From NCBI RefSeq assembly GCF_036013915.1, contig NZ_CP107899.1, positions 5,952,001 through 6,016,000 on the forward strand: DNA of 64,000 nt, written 5' to 3'. The DNA comes from Streptomyces sp. NBC_00464 (GTDB taxonomy: Bacteria; Actinomycetota; Actinomycetes; Streptomycetales; Streptomycetaceae). Position numbers and translations under genes: made by a program. The notes beneath the pieces were generated by a model. It saw nothing but the letters and a program-made list of their open reading frames with translations. It had not been told where the DNA came from and did not search any database. Below are positions 44,245 through 52,645 of the stretch, piece by piece (within the stretch, counting starts at the first letter, position 1; the number at the start of each line of letters is the position of its first letter).

Positions 44245-44475
44245 ATGGCCGGCCCGACCACCCCGCAGTACCTCAACCCGAACCAGGCACGCACCGCCGA
44301 GCCCACCCCGTACGAGAAGAAGCTCGCCGCAGTGATCGAGGAGGTCTTCGGCAGCGGAGCCCACGACCTGCCCGGCCTCGTCGCCGGACTCAACGCCCGC
44401 GACCTGCCCGCCCCCGACGGCAGCCCGTGGACCGAGGACACCTTCCGCAACGAGATGCGACGCCTGGGAGCGTGA
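44245..44475 (+). CDS. small recombinase-like HTH protein in an oxygenase operon
   Basis: The 76-residue product has the core HDLPGLVAGLNARDLPAPDG then SPWTEDTFRNEMRRLG. It resembles the helix-turn-helix end of serine recombinases, where a similar sequence reads new-DNA sites. No catalytic recombinase domain is present. ATG 44245 has GAAGGGAG upstream, and the stop is 7 bases before the Rieske gene. I recall such small proteins beside other Rieske oxygenase genes. Its role is unknown: assembly factor, regulator or small subunit. Confidence 0.78.
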   Translation: MAGPTTPQYLNPNQARTAEPTPYEKKLAAVIEEVFGSGAHDLPGLVAGLNARDLPAPDGSPWTEDTFRNEMRRLGA

Positions 44476-44482
44476 GACAACC

Positions 44483-45553
44483 ATGACCACCGACACCACC
44501 ACCCCCGTGCAGCCCGGCACCCCCACCCGCCCCTCCGAAGTCGCCCGCCCCGGCAACCGCACCGCCGAGCGGCTCTACGCCACCGGCATCCGCAACCAGT
44601 GGTACGCCGTCTGCCCCTCCGACTTCGTCCCCGCCGGCGGCATGAAACGCCTCACCCTCCTCGGCGAGGAATGGCTCCTCTTCCGCCGCGCCGACGGCAC
44701 CCTCCACATGCTGGAGGACCGCTGCCCCCACCGCGGCGCCCGCCTCTCCCTCGGCAAACACCTCGGCGACCGCATCGCCTGCTGGTATCACGGCGTCCAG
44801 GTCGACGGCACCGGCACCGTCGCCGCCGTACCCGGCCTCCCCGGCTGCAACCTCGAAGGCAAACAACTCGTCGCCGCACCCCACGTCATCGAGACCGCCG
44901 GCGGCATCCTCGCCTACTTCGGCGACAACGAGCACCCCGAACCCACACCACTCGTCCTCCCCGAACACCTCACCGACCCCGGCACCTCGGCGTTCCTCTG
45001 CTACGCCGAGTGGAACGTCAACTGGCGCTACGCGGTGGAGAACCTCCTCGACCCCATGCACGGCTCGTTCCTCCACCGCGACTCGCACAGCATGGCCGAG
45101 GGACAGACCACCGCACGCTTCCGCATCCGCGAGACCGAACGCGGCTTCTTCTTCGAGAAGACCGACCAGAGCGGCATCAACTTCGACTGGGTCGAACTCT
45201 GCCGCACCGGCGTCGACTGGGTCGACCTCACCATCCCCTACCCCCCGACCGCCGGCCCCGGCGGACCCTTCGGCATCGTCGGCATGGCCACCCCCATCGA
45301 CGAGAACCGCTGCGCCGTCTTCTTCTGGCGCTACCGCAAGGTCACGGACTGGCAGCGCGACACCTGGCGCTTCCTCTACAAGACGCTCCTGGAGGACCGC
45401 CACTGGGACGTCCTCGAACAGGACCGCATCATGCTGGAGGACCTGCGCACCGACGCCGACCAGGCGGAGAACCTCTACCAGCACGACCTCGGAGTGGTCC
45501 GCGTCCGCCGCATGTACCGCACGGAAGCAGAAGCGCAGGCGTCAACAGACTGA
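44483..45553 (+). CDS. Rieske non-haem iron oxygenase, alpha subunit
   Basis: The 356-residue product inserts oxygen into, or demethylates, an aromatic or related substrate. The Rieske cluster ligands are C81, H83, C100 and H103 (CPHRG and CWYHG). The mononuclear iron site is D190-x2-H193-x4-H198 in ENLLDPMHGSFLH, where D190 should bridge electrons between subunits. No beta subunit gene follows, so it is probably a homo-oligomer of the VanA/phthalate-oxygenase kind. This fits the PDR-type reductase. ATG 44483. It is the last gene of the catabolic operon. Confidence 0.93.
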   Translation: MTTDTTTPVQPGTPTRPSEVARPGNRTAERLYATGIRNQWYAVCPSDFVPAGGMKRLTLLGEEWLLFRRADGTLHMLEDRCPHRGARLSLGKHLGDRIACWYHGVQVDGTGTVAAVPGLPGCNLEGKQLVAAPHVIETAGGILAYFGDNEHPEPTPLVLPEHLTDPGTSAFLCYAEWNVNWRYAVENLLDPMHGSFLHRDSHSMAEGQTTARFRIRETERGFFFEKTDQSGINFDWVELCRTGVDWVDLTIPYPPTAGPGGPFGIVGMATPIDENRCAVFFWRYRKVTDWQRDTWRFLYKTLLEDRHWDVLEQDRIMLEDLRTDADQAENLYQHDLGVVRVRRMYRTEAEAQASTD

Positions 45554-45603
45554 CCGCAGCCCACCCGAGAAGTCCCTCAATCGCCCGGACACCGGCAGAT
45601 CGG

Positions 45604-45728
45604 GCCGGAGGACGCCGGCAAACGCCAGGCCGGAGGACGCCGGCAAACGCCAGGCCGGAGGACGCCGGCAAACGCCAGGCCGGAGGACGCCGGCAAACGT
45701 CAGGCCGGAGGACGCCGGTACATCAGGC
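45604..45728. repeat. 25-base tandem repeat, five units
   Basis: Units begin at 45604, 45629, 45654, 45679 and 45704. Each contains GCCGGAGGACGCCGGC, itself able to form a small hairpin, followed by AAACGCCAG. The first four are nearly identical and the last carries changes. After 45728 the period shortens and the units degrade (CATCAGGCCGGAGACACCGG and similar). No spacers are unique, so this is not a CRISPR array. Confidence 0.9.
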
Positions 45729-45787
45729 CGGAGACACCGGCCCATCAAACCGGAGAACACCGGCCCATCAAGCCGGACACCGGCAAA

Positions 45788-45978
45788 TCAAGCCCGTCCG
45801 GCGATTGAGGACAAGCGGCGCCCCGGAGGCCGCCACCGCAGACTCAAGCCCGCCACCGGCACATCCAGCCCGTCCGGCGTTTGAGGACACCTGCGCGCCA
45901 GGGCTACGGGGCCCAAAATCAAGCCCGTCCGGCGATTGAGGACACACCCCGCACCGGGGTACCGGTGCCCCGCGGAGC
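45788..45978. repeat. three direct copies of the dispersed intergenic repeat
   Basis: Copies lie at 45788-45813, 45864-45889 (with CGTTTGAGG instead of CGATTGAGG) and 45919-45944. The last continues with ACCCCGCACCGGGGTACC and GCGGAGC to 45978. That tail matches the one following the copy at 40683. Confidence 0.88.
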
Positions 45979-45998
45979 AGCCCCCACCGAGCGAACCG

Positions 45999-46583
45999 CT
46001 ACTCGCCCGACTCCGCCGCCAACACAGACCGCTCCAGCTTCTCCAGCAACCCGGCCAACTGCGCGCACTCCGCCGGCGACAACCCCGCCAGCATCCGCCG
46101 CTCGTTGTCCAGATGCTCCGAGAACAACGCGTCGATCACCGACAGACCCTCGTCCGTCAGCCGCGAATGCACCACCCGACGGTCCTGCGGATCCCGCTCC
46201 CGCCGGATCAGTCCGTCCTTCTCCAGGCGGTCGATCCGCAGCGTCACCCCCGCCGAACTGATCAGCCCCGAATCGGCCAGCTCACCAGCCGTACGCCGGA
46301 ACGGCGCCCCCGCCCGGCGCAGCGCCGTCAGCACATCGAAACCGGCCATCGACAGCCCCTTGCGCTCCACCGGCCGCGAGATCGCCGCGCTGTACCGCAG
46401 GAACGCCCGGTGCAGCCGGCCGAACACCTCCAGCGGAGCCGTATCCAGCTCAGGCCGCTCCCGCCGCCAGTCCGCCACGATCGACGCCACCGCGTCCTGC
46501 CGCGGCGCGGACCCCGCGGACCCCGCAGCATCCCCGGAGCCTCCGGCAACGCCGGAACTCGCGGAAGCCTGGTTCTTCGCCAT
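45999..46583 (-). CDS. MarR-family transcriptional regulator
   Basis: The 194-residue product has a winged-helix MarR domain at about residues 40-180: VERKGLSMAGFDVLTALRRA, then GELADSGLISSAGVTLRIDR (recognition helix) and LIRRERDPQDRRVVHSRLTD (wing). The first 30 residues are Ala/Gly/Ser-rich and probably disordered. ATG 46583 has GGAGGGG upstream. A longer TTG-start frame to 46619 is less likely. MarR proteins often sense aromatic compounds, so it is a candidate regulator of the cluster it ends. However, no TAAGYGCYTA site lies before it. Confidence 0.88.
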   Translation of the reverse strand: MAKNQASASSGVAGGSGDAAGSAGSAPRQDAVASIVADWRRERPELDTAPLEVFGRLHRAFLRYSAAISRPVERKGLSMAGFDVLTALRRAGAPFRRTAGELADSGLISSAGVTLRIDRLEKDGLIRRERDPQDRRVVHSRLTDEGLSVIDALFSEHLDNERRMLAGLSPAECAQLAGLLEKLERSVLAAESGE

Positions 46584-46702
46584 CCCGGGCACCCCTCCGT
46601 GCAGGTACAACGTCGTCAAGAATCTTAGCCCTCAAAGGACCGGGCCGGACCCTGTCAGCCCAGCGAGAACCCGCCTGCACACCGCCGACCGCATACGGCA
46701 GC

Positions 46703-49243
46703 ATGGCTCCCATGTCCGTACTGATGCGCGATGAAGCGCAGGCCCGAGCCCAGTTCCTCGACGTACAGCGGTACACGGTCGAACTCGATCTGACCGCGGG
46801 GGAGGAGACCTTCGACTCCCGAACCGTCATCCAGTTCACCGCACTCGCCGACGGTGACACCTTCGTCGAAGTCAAGCCCGCCACCTTGCGCTCCATCAGC
46901 CTCGACGGGCACCCCCTGGACCCCGCGGACCTCACCGAGAACCGCTTCCCCCTCACCGGCCTCACCACCGGCCCCCACGAACTGCGCGTCGACGCCGCCA
47001 TGCGCTACTCCCGCACCGGCGAAGGCATGCACCGCTTCACCGACCCCACCGACAACGAGACCTACGTCTACACCCAGCTCTTCATGGAAGACGTCCAGCG
47101 CGTCTTCGCCGCGTTCGACCAGCCCGACCTCAAGTCCGTCTTCGCCCTCACCGTCACCGCCCCCGAAGGCTGGACCGTCCTCGGCAACGGCACCTCCCAG
47201 CCCACCGGGGACGGCCACTGGACCCTCGCCACCACACCCCCCATCTCCACCTACCTCGTCGCCGTCGCCGCAGGCCCCTGGCACTCCGTGACCACCGAAC
47301 ACGCCGGACTGCCCTTCGGCATCCACTGCCGCCGCTCGCTGGCCCCCCACCTCGACGCCGACGCCGACGAGATCCTCGACATCACCCGCGCCTGCTTCGA
47401 CCGGTTCCACGAGAAGTTCGACGAGCCCTACCCCTTCGACTCCTACGACCAGGCCTTCGTCCCCGAATTCAACGCGGGCGCCATGGAGAACCCCGGCCTC
47501 GTCACCTTCCGCGACGAATTCATCTACCGCTCCGCCGTCACCGACACCGAACGCCAGACCCGCGGCATGGTCATCGCCCACGAAATGGCCCACATGTGGT
47601 TCGGCGACCTCGTCACCCTCGCCTGGTGGGACGACATCTGGCTCAACGAGTCCTTCGCCGAGTACATGGGCTACCAGACCCTCGCCGAAGCCACCCGCTT
47701 CACCGACACCTGGGTCGACTTCGGCGTCGCCCGCAAGGGATGGGGATACGACGCCGACCAGCGCCCCTCCACCCACCCCGTCGCCCCCGACCCCGCCGCA
47801 GTCCCCGACACCGCGTCCGCAATGCTCAACTTCGACGGCATCTCCTACGCCAAGGGCGCATCCGCCCTCCGCCAACTCGTCGCCTGGCTCGGCGAGAAGG
47901 ACTTCCTGGCCGGCATCAACACCCACTTCGCCCGCCACAAGTTCGGCAACGCCACCCTCGCCGACTTCATCGACAACCTCGCCTCCGCCACCGACCGCGA
48001 CGTCCACGCCTGGGCCGACCAGTGGCTGCGCACCACCGGAGTCGACACCCTCACCCCCCACCTCGCCGAGGCCGACACCACCTGGTCCCTCACCGTCGAC
48101 CACGCGGGCACCCGCCCCCACCGCATCACCGTCGGCACCTACGACCACGCCATCGACACCCAGTCGGGCCCCGACCGCCTCGTCCTGCGCGACCGCTTCG
48201 ACATCAGCGTCCCCCACGGCGACAGCACACACGGCGACACCACCCAGGACGGCCCCACCACCCGCCCCGGCCGCCGCCCCGCCCTCGTCGTCCTCAACGA
48301 CAACGACCTCACCTACGCCAAGATCCGCCTCGACCCCGATTCCTGGAACACCGTCCTCGGCGGCCTCTCCGGCATCCCCGACGCCCTCACCCGCGCCGTC
48401 GTCTGGAACGCCGCCCGCGACATGGTCCGAGACGGCGAACTCGCCCCCACCACCTACCTCGAAGCGGCCCGCGCCCACCTCCCGCACGAAACCGACCTGG
48501 CACTCCTCCAAGGCGTACTCGCCTTCGCCGACACCCAGATCGCCGCACGCTACGTCACCCCCCAGGACCGGCCCGCCGCCCTCGCCACCCTCACCGCCCT
48601 CAACCGCGACCTCATCCGCCGCACCGAGGACGGCACCCACCCCGGCCTCCGCCTCACCGCCGTACGCCACCTCATCGACGCCGCCACCCAGCCCGACACC
48701 ATCCAGGGCTGGCTCACCGACGGCACCGTCCCCGGCGGCCCCGAACTCGACCCCGAACTGCGCTGGCGCATCCTCACCCGCCTCGCCGTCCTCGGCGCCA
48801 CCGACGAAACGGCCATCGCCACCGAACTCGAAGCCGACCCCAGCGCCACCGGCCAGGAAGGCGCCGCCCGCTGCCGCGCCGCCCTGCCCACCCCCGAGGC
48901 CAAGGCCGCCGCCTGGCAGGCCATGTTCACCGACGACAGCCTCTCCAACTACCTGTTCACCGCCACCGCCCAAGGCTTCTGGCAGCCCGAACAGACCGAC
49001 CTCCTCACCCCGTACGTCACCCGCTACTACCCCGACGCCACCGCACTCGCCGTCCGCCGCGGCCCCGCCATCGCCGAAGCCGCCGGACGCTACGCCTTCC
49101 CCGCGTACGCCATCGACGCCGACAGCCTCCACCGCGGCGAACAAGCCCTCACCGACCAGGCCCTCATCCCCGCCCTCCGCCGCAAACTCACCGACCAGAT
49201 CGACGACCTGCGCCGCGCCCTCACGGTCCGCAACGCCCACTGA
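46703..49243 (+). CDS. pepN: aminopeptidase N, M1 family
   Basis: This zinc aminopeptidase removes N-terminal residues from peptides in the cytoplasm. The 846-residue product has the exopeptidase motif GAMENPG, the zinc site H293-E-M-A-H297 with E316, and the usual C-terminal helical domain. The N-terminal beta domain starts QFLDVQRYTVELDL. The start is ATG 46703 or 46712. Both precede MRDEAQARAQF and I cannot separate them. It is followed after 72 bases by a terminator hairpin. It is a core gene lying next to the accessory cluster and shares the unusual C/A-rich strand composition of the region. Confidence 0.95.
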   Translation: MAPMSVLMRDEAQARAQFLDVQRYTVELDLTAGEETFDSRTVIQFTALADGDTFVEVKPATLRSISLDGHPLDPADLTENRFPLTGLTTGPHELRVDAAMRYSRTGEGMHRFTDPTDNETYVYTQLFMEDVQRVFAAFDQPDLKSVFALTVTAPEGWTVLGNGTSQPTGDGHWTLATTPPISTYLVAVAAGPWHSVTTEHAGLPFGIHCRRSLAPHLDADADEILDITRACFDRFHEKFDEPYPFDSYDQAFVPEFNAGAMENPGLVTFRDEFIYRSAVTDTERQTRGMVIAHEMAHMWFGDLVTLAWWDDIWLNESFAEYMGYQTLAEATRFTDTWVDFGVARKGWGYDADQRPSTHPVAPDPAAVPDTASAMLNFDGISYAKGASALRQLVAWLGEKDFLAGINTHFARHKFGNATLADFIDNLASATDRDVHAWADQWLRTTGVDTLTPHLAEADTTWSLTVDHAGTRPHRITVGTYDHAIDTQSGPDRLVLRDRFDISVPHGDSTHGDTTQDGPTTRPGRRPALVVLNDNDLTYAKIRLDPDSWNTVLGGLSGIPDALTRAVVWNAARDMVRDGELAPTTYLEAARAHLPHETDLALLQGVLAFADTQIAARYVTPQDRPAALATLTALNRDLIRRTEDGTHPGLRLTAVRHLIDAATQPDTIQGWLTDGTVPGGPELDPELRWRILTRLAVLGATDETAIATELEADPSATGQEGAARCRAALPTPEAKAAAWQAMFTDDSLSNYLFTATAQGFWQPEQTDLLTPYVTRYYPDATALAVRRGPAIAEAAGRYAFPAYAIDADSLHRGEQALTDQALIPALRRKLTDQIDDLRRALTVRNAH

Positions 49244-49315
49244 CCCAGGCACCGCACCCAGCCGCCGCACCACCGCGAAACCGCACCACCGCGAGACCGC
49301 ACCACCGCACCACCC

Positions 49316-49354
49316 GTGCCCGGCCCGCCCTCACCCCGAGGACAGGCCGGGCAC
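49316..49354 (+). terminator. pepN terminator
   Basis: GTGCCCGGCC and GGCCGGGCAC form a perfect 10-base stem with a 19-base loop. The stretch before it (49258-49315) has short repeats of GCACCACCGCGA. The rest of the 250-base gap to 49494 shows no clear promoter or iron box. Confidence 0.65.
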
Positions 49355-49493
49355 ACCCATATCCGGACACCCGCCGCGCGCACCTCTACCACCCGAACCC
49401 CTCACCAACGCCCCCAAGCGCCCACCCATCCCCCTTTCGAGTTCAGATCACCAGGCTCCCCGGCAGCGCCCACCGAAACCCGGACAAGCTGGA

Positions 49494-50933
49494 ATGTCCA
49501 CCCGTGCGCACCCGAAGGGCCACCCACCCATGCCCACCCCACCCCTCGCCGGATCCACCACCGGCCCCACCGCCCTGCGCCCCCTCATCGACACCGTCCT
49601 CACCGCACTCCAAGAAGGCGCCCGCCGCCGCGACGGCCCCCTCCCCGCCGGCGGACCCGACACCGTCACCACCCACATGCGCACCGCACTCGACCCCGTC
49701 ATCCCCGAACACGGAACCGGCCCCCACCACGCCCTCGCCATCCTCATCGGCGCCCTCACCGAAGGCGCCGCCGACCCCGCCGACCCCCTCTGCGCAGCCC
49801 ACCTCCACACCCCACCCCTCGCCCTCGCCGCCGCAGCCGACCTCGCCGCCTCAGCCCTCAACCCCTCCATGGACTCCTGGGACCAAGCCCCCGCCGCCTC
49901 CACCCTCGAAGCCGACACCACCGCAGCCCTCGCCGCCGAGATCTACCCCCACCACACCCACCCCGACGCCCTCATCACCACCGGCGGCACCGAAGCCAAC
50001 CAACTCGCCCTCCTCCTCGCCCGAGAACGCCATGGCCCCACCCTCCAGACCATCACCGGCACCAACGCCCACCACAGCATCACCCGCGCCGCCTGGCTCC
50101 TCGGCCTCCCCGCACCCCTCACCGTCCCCGCCCCCCACGGCACCATCGACCCCACCGCACTCAACGAAACCCTCACCCGGCAACAAGGCCGCCCCCTCCT
50201 CGTCACCGCCACCGCAGGCACCACCGACACCGGCCAGATCGACCCCCTCACCGACATCGCCGACCTCTGCCACACCCACGGCGCCGAACTCCACATCGAC
50301 GCCGCCTACGGCGGACCCCTCCTCCTCAGCCCCACCCACCGCCACAAAATCAACGGCCTCGACCGCGCCCACAGCGTCACCCTCGACCTCCACAAACTCG
50401 GCTGGCAACCCGCATCAGCCGGCATCCTCGCCGTCCCCGACCACCACCACCTCCACGCCCTCCACCACCACGCCCCCTACCTCAACGCCGACGACGACAC
50501 CCAAGCCGGAATCCCCGACCTCCTCGGCCGCTCCCTGCGCACCACCCGCCGCCCCGACGCACTCAAAATCGCCGTCACCCTCCAAGCACTCGGCCGCACC
50601 GGACTCGCCGACCTCATCGACCGCACCTGCGCCGCCGCCCACCACCTCGCCGACCTCATCACCAAAACCCCCACCCTCGACCTCTACGACCAACCCACCA
50701 TCACCACCGTCCTCTTCCGCCCCACAGGCGCCGACGACCACACCGTCGCCACCATCCGCCGCACCCTCCTCACCCGCGGCCACGCCGTACTCGGCCGCAC
50801 CCGCACCCACGGCCACCTCTGGCTCAAAGCCACCCTCCTCAACCCCCACACCACCCCCGACGACCTGCACAAACTCATCAACCTCGTCACCCACCTCACC
50901 ACCGAACTCACAGAAGGCAGCACCAACCGATGA
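49494..50933 (+). CDS. PLP-dependent amino acid decarboxylase, siderophore-type
   Basis: The product (479 residues from ATG 49494, or 467 from ATG 49530, which has a better GAAGGG ribosome site) belongs to the group II PLP decarboxylases. Features are NPSMDSWDQAPAASTLE, TTGGTEANQLALLLAR, HIDAAYGGPLLLSP and the Schiff-base K301 in LDLHKLGWQP. The family includes DesA-type lysine, diaminobutyrate and ornithine decarboxylases. It is coupled by ATGA to an N-hydroxylase. This gives the diamine then hydroxylamine order of hydroxamate siderophore pathways such as desferrioxamine. No siderophore synthetase or acyltransferase is adjacent. Codons ending in A (GAA, CAA, AAA) are unusually frequent. Confidence 0.86.
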   Translation: MSTRAHPKGHPPMPTPPLAGSTTGPTALRPLIDTVLTALQEGARRRDGPLPAGGPDTVTTHMRTALDPVIPEHGTGPHHALAILIGALTEGAADPADPLCAAHLHTPPLALAAAADLAASALNPSMDSWDQAPAASTLEADTTAALAAEIYPHHTHPDALITTGGTEANQLALLLARERHGPTLQTITGTNAHHSITRAAWLLGLPAPLTVPAPHGTIDPTALNETLTRQQGRPLLVTATAGTTDTGQIDPLTDIADLCHTHGAELHIDAAYGGPLLLSPTHRHKINGLDRAHSVTLDLHKLGWQPASAGILAVPDHHHLHALHHHAPYLNADDDTQAGIPDLLGRSLRTTRRPDALKIAVTLQALGRTGLADLIDRTCAAAHHLADLITKTPTLDLYDQPTITTVLFRPTGADDHTVATIRRTLLTRGHAVLGRTRTHGHLWLKATLLNPHTTPDDLHKLINLVTHLTTELTEGSTNR

Positions 50934-52348
50934 CAGCCCGGCCCGACCGGCCCACCCCCGAAACCGATCAGCCCCACGACCTCATCGGCATCGGCATCGG
51001 CCCCTTCAACCTCTCCCTCGCCGCCCTCACCCACGGCCTCCCCACCCCCCTCACCACCGCCTTCTACGAACAACGCCCCGCCTTCCACTGGCACCCCGGC
51101 CTCCTCATCGACGGCGCCAGCCTCCAAGTCCCCTTCCTCGCCGACCTCGTCACCCTCGCCGACCCCACCAGCCCCTGGACCCTCCTCAACTACCTACGCA
51201 CACGCGACCGGCTCTTCCCCTTCTACTTCGCCGAGCGCTTCCACATCCAACGCGCCGAATACGACGCCTACTGCCGCTGGGTCAGCCAACAACTCCCCAA
51301 CCTCCACTTCAGCCACCAAGTCGACGCCATCCGATGGAACCCCCAACACACCCACTTCGAAGTCGACTTCACCCAACTCGGCCCCGACGGCGAAGCCGAA
51401 GCCCTCGGCCGCGCCCACACCCGCCACATCGCCCTCGGCATCGGCACCGAACCCCACATCCCCGAACCCCTCAAACCCCTCACCGACGCCGGAACCGTCC
51501 CCGTCATCCACTCGGCCGACTACCTCCACCACCGCCAACAACTCCTCGACGCCGAACACATCACCGTCATCGGCTCAGGCCAATCCGGCGCCGAAATCTT
51601 CCTCGACCTCCTCCGCGCCCGCCCCGCAGGCCACGAAAAACTCCACTGGCTCGCCCGCACCCCCGCCTTCGCCCCCATGGAGTACTCCAAACTCGGCCTC
51701 GAACACTTCACCCCCGACTACACCCGCTACTTCCACGCACTCCCCGAACCCGTACGCGACCAACTCGTCCCCCACCAATGGCAACTCCACAAAGGCATCG
51801 ACCACGACACCATCACCGCCATCCACGACGAGCTCTACCGCCGCACCCTCCACGGCGGCTGGCCCGACGCCACCCTCACCCCCGGCGTCCACGTACGCAC
51901 CGCAGGCCGCGTCGCCACCACCCGCATCGAACTCCACCTCGAACACACCCAACAAGGCACCCGCTCCCGCCTCACCACCGACGCCGTCGTCCTCGCCACC
52001 GGCTACCGCGAACGCCCCCTCGACCACATCCTCGGCAACCTCGGCACCCACCTGCGCCGCGACACCTCCGGCCGCCCCCGCATCGACGCCCAATACCGCC
52101 TCGACCTCGACCCCGCCATCACCGGCAACATCTACGTACAGAACGCCGAACGCCACACCCACGGAGTCGGCGCCCCCGACCTCGGCCTCGCCGCCTGGCG
52201 CAGCGCCACCATCCTCAACAACCTCACCGGCACCACCCCCTACCCCCTCCCACAACGCACCGCCTTCACCACCTTCGGCCTCACCCCCCACCACCCGGAC
52301 ATCCCCGCACAACCCCCCACCCTCGTCCCCCTCGCCCGAGGCAACTGA
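50930..52348 (+). CDS. L-lysine N6 / L-ornithine N5-hydroxylase family monooxygenase
   Basis: This flavin enzyme hydroxylates an amino group of ornithine, lysine or a diamine using NADPH and O2. The 472-residue product has the FAD motif GIGIGPFNLSLAAL and YEQRPAFHWHPGLLIDGASL. The NADPH motif is VIGSGQSGAEIFLDLL, and the conserved VLATGYRERP follows late in the protein. It resembles DesB and IucD. The partner decarboxylase overlaps it at the start, so the substrate is likely the diamine that enzyme forms. A terminator follows, making a two-gene unit. Confidence 0.9.
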   Translation: MTARPDRPTPETDQPHDLIGIGIGPFNLSLAALTHGLPTPLTTAFYEQRPAFHWHPGLLIDGASLQVPFLADLVTLADPTSPWTLLNYLRTRDRLFPFYFAERFHIQRAEYDAYCRWVSQQLPNLHFSHQVDAIRWNPQHTHFEVDFTQLGPDGEAEALGRAHTRHIALGIGTEPHIPEPLKPLTDAGTVPVIHSADYLHHRQQLLDAEHITVIGSGQSGAEIFLDLLRARPAGHEKLHWLARTPAFAPMEYSKLGLEHFTPDYTRYFHALPEPVRDQLVPHQWQLHKGIDHDTITAIHDELYRRTLHGGWPDATLTPGVHVRTAGRVATTRIELHLEHTQQGTRSRLTTDAVVLATGYRERPLDHILGNLGTHLRRDTSGRPRIDAQYRLDLDPAITGNIYVQNAERHTHGVGAPDLGLAAWRSATILNNLTGTTPYPLPQRTAFTTFGLTPHHPDIPAQPPTLVPLARGN

Positions 52349-52363
52349 CCGGACGCACACAAA

Positions 52364-52408
52364 GAGGCGGCCGCCCACCTCCCACGAAGGGAAGTCAGCG
52401 GCCGCCTC
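52364..52408 (+). terminator. terminator after the decarboxylase/hydroxylase pair
   Basis: GAGGCGGCCGC and GCGGCCGCCTC form an 11-base stem with a 23-base loop, 16 bases after the stop. The following 240 bases to the next gene contain no gene and presumably hold its promoter. Confidence 0.75.
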
Positions 52409-52645
52409 ACGCACATCCCGGCCAAGAACGACCGACTGTGACGAGATCCGCAGCCCACCCCCGACATTGTCGAGGTCACGTCACCAACTCATGCGGTTTT
52501 CACACAACGCTGGGCCGAAGCAGCCGAACCCGCCATCGTGGTGACCCGTCAGAAGTCACAGCCCGCACGCCAGGAACCGCAGCACCCACCACCCTGGGCG
52601 GCCCACACGGCCCGCGACCCACACCACGAAAAAATCGGGGGAACC

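Larger units (their letters stand above)
45554..45998. repeat. gene-free repeat island after the Rieske gene
   Basis: This 445-base gap has no gene. It holds a 25-base minisatellite (45604-45728), decaying copies of it to about 45787, and three full copies of the dispersed intergenic repeat. These three start at 45788, 45864 and 45919, all in the same orientation. The final copy has the extended tail to 45978. No promoter is evident, and the hairpins available could terminate the catabolic operon and the converging MarR gene. Confidence 0.85.

Noticed and set aside
45604..45787. Possible CRISPR array
   Set aside because: Units are directly adjacent with no unique spacers, period is 25 bases and decays, and there are no cas genes.
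33458..46583. Genomic island with integrase and att sites
   Set aside because: No integrase, transposase or tRNA boundary was found at either end. Only dispersed repeats and a composition shift suggest transfer.
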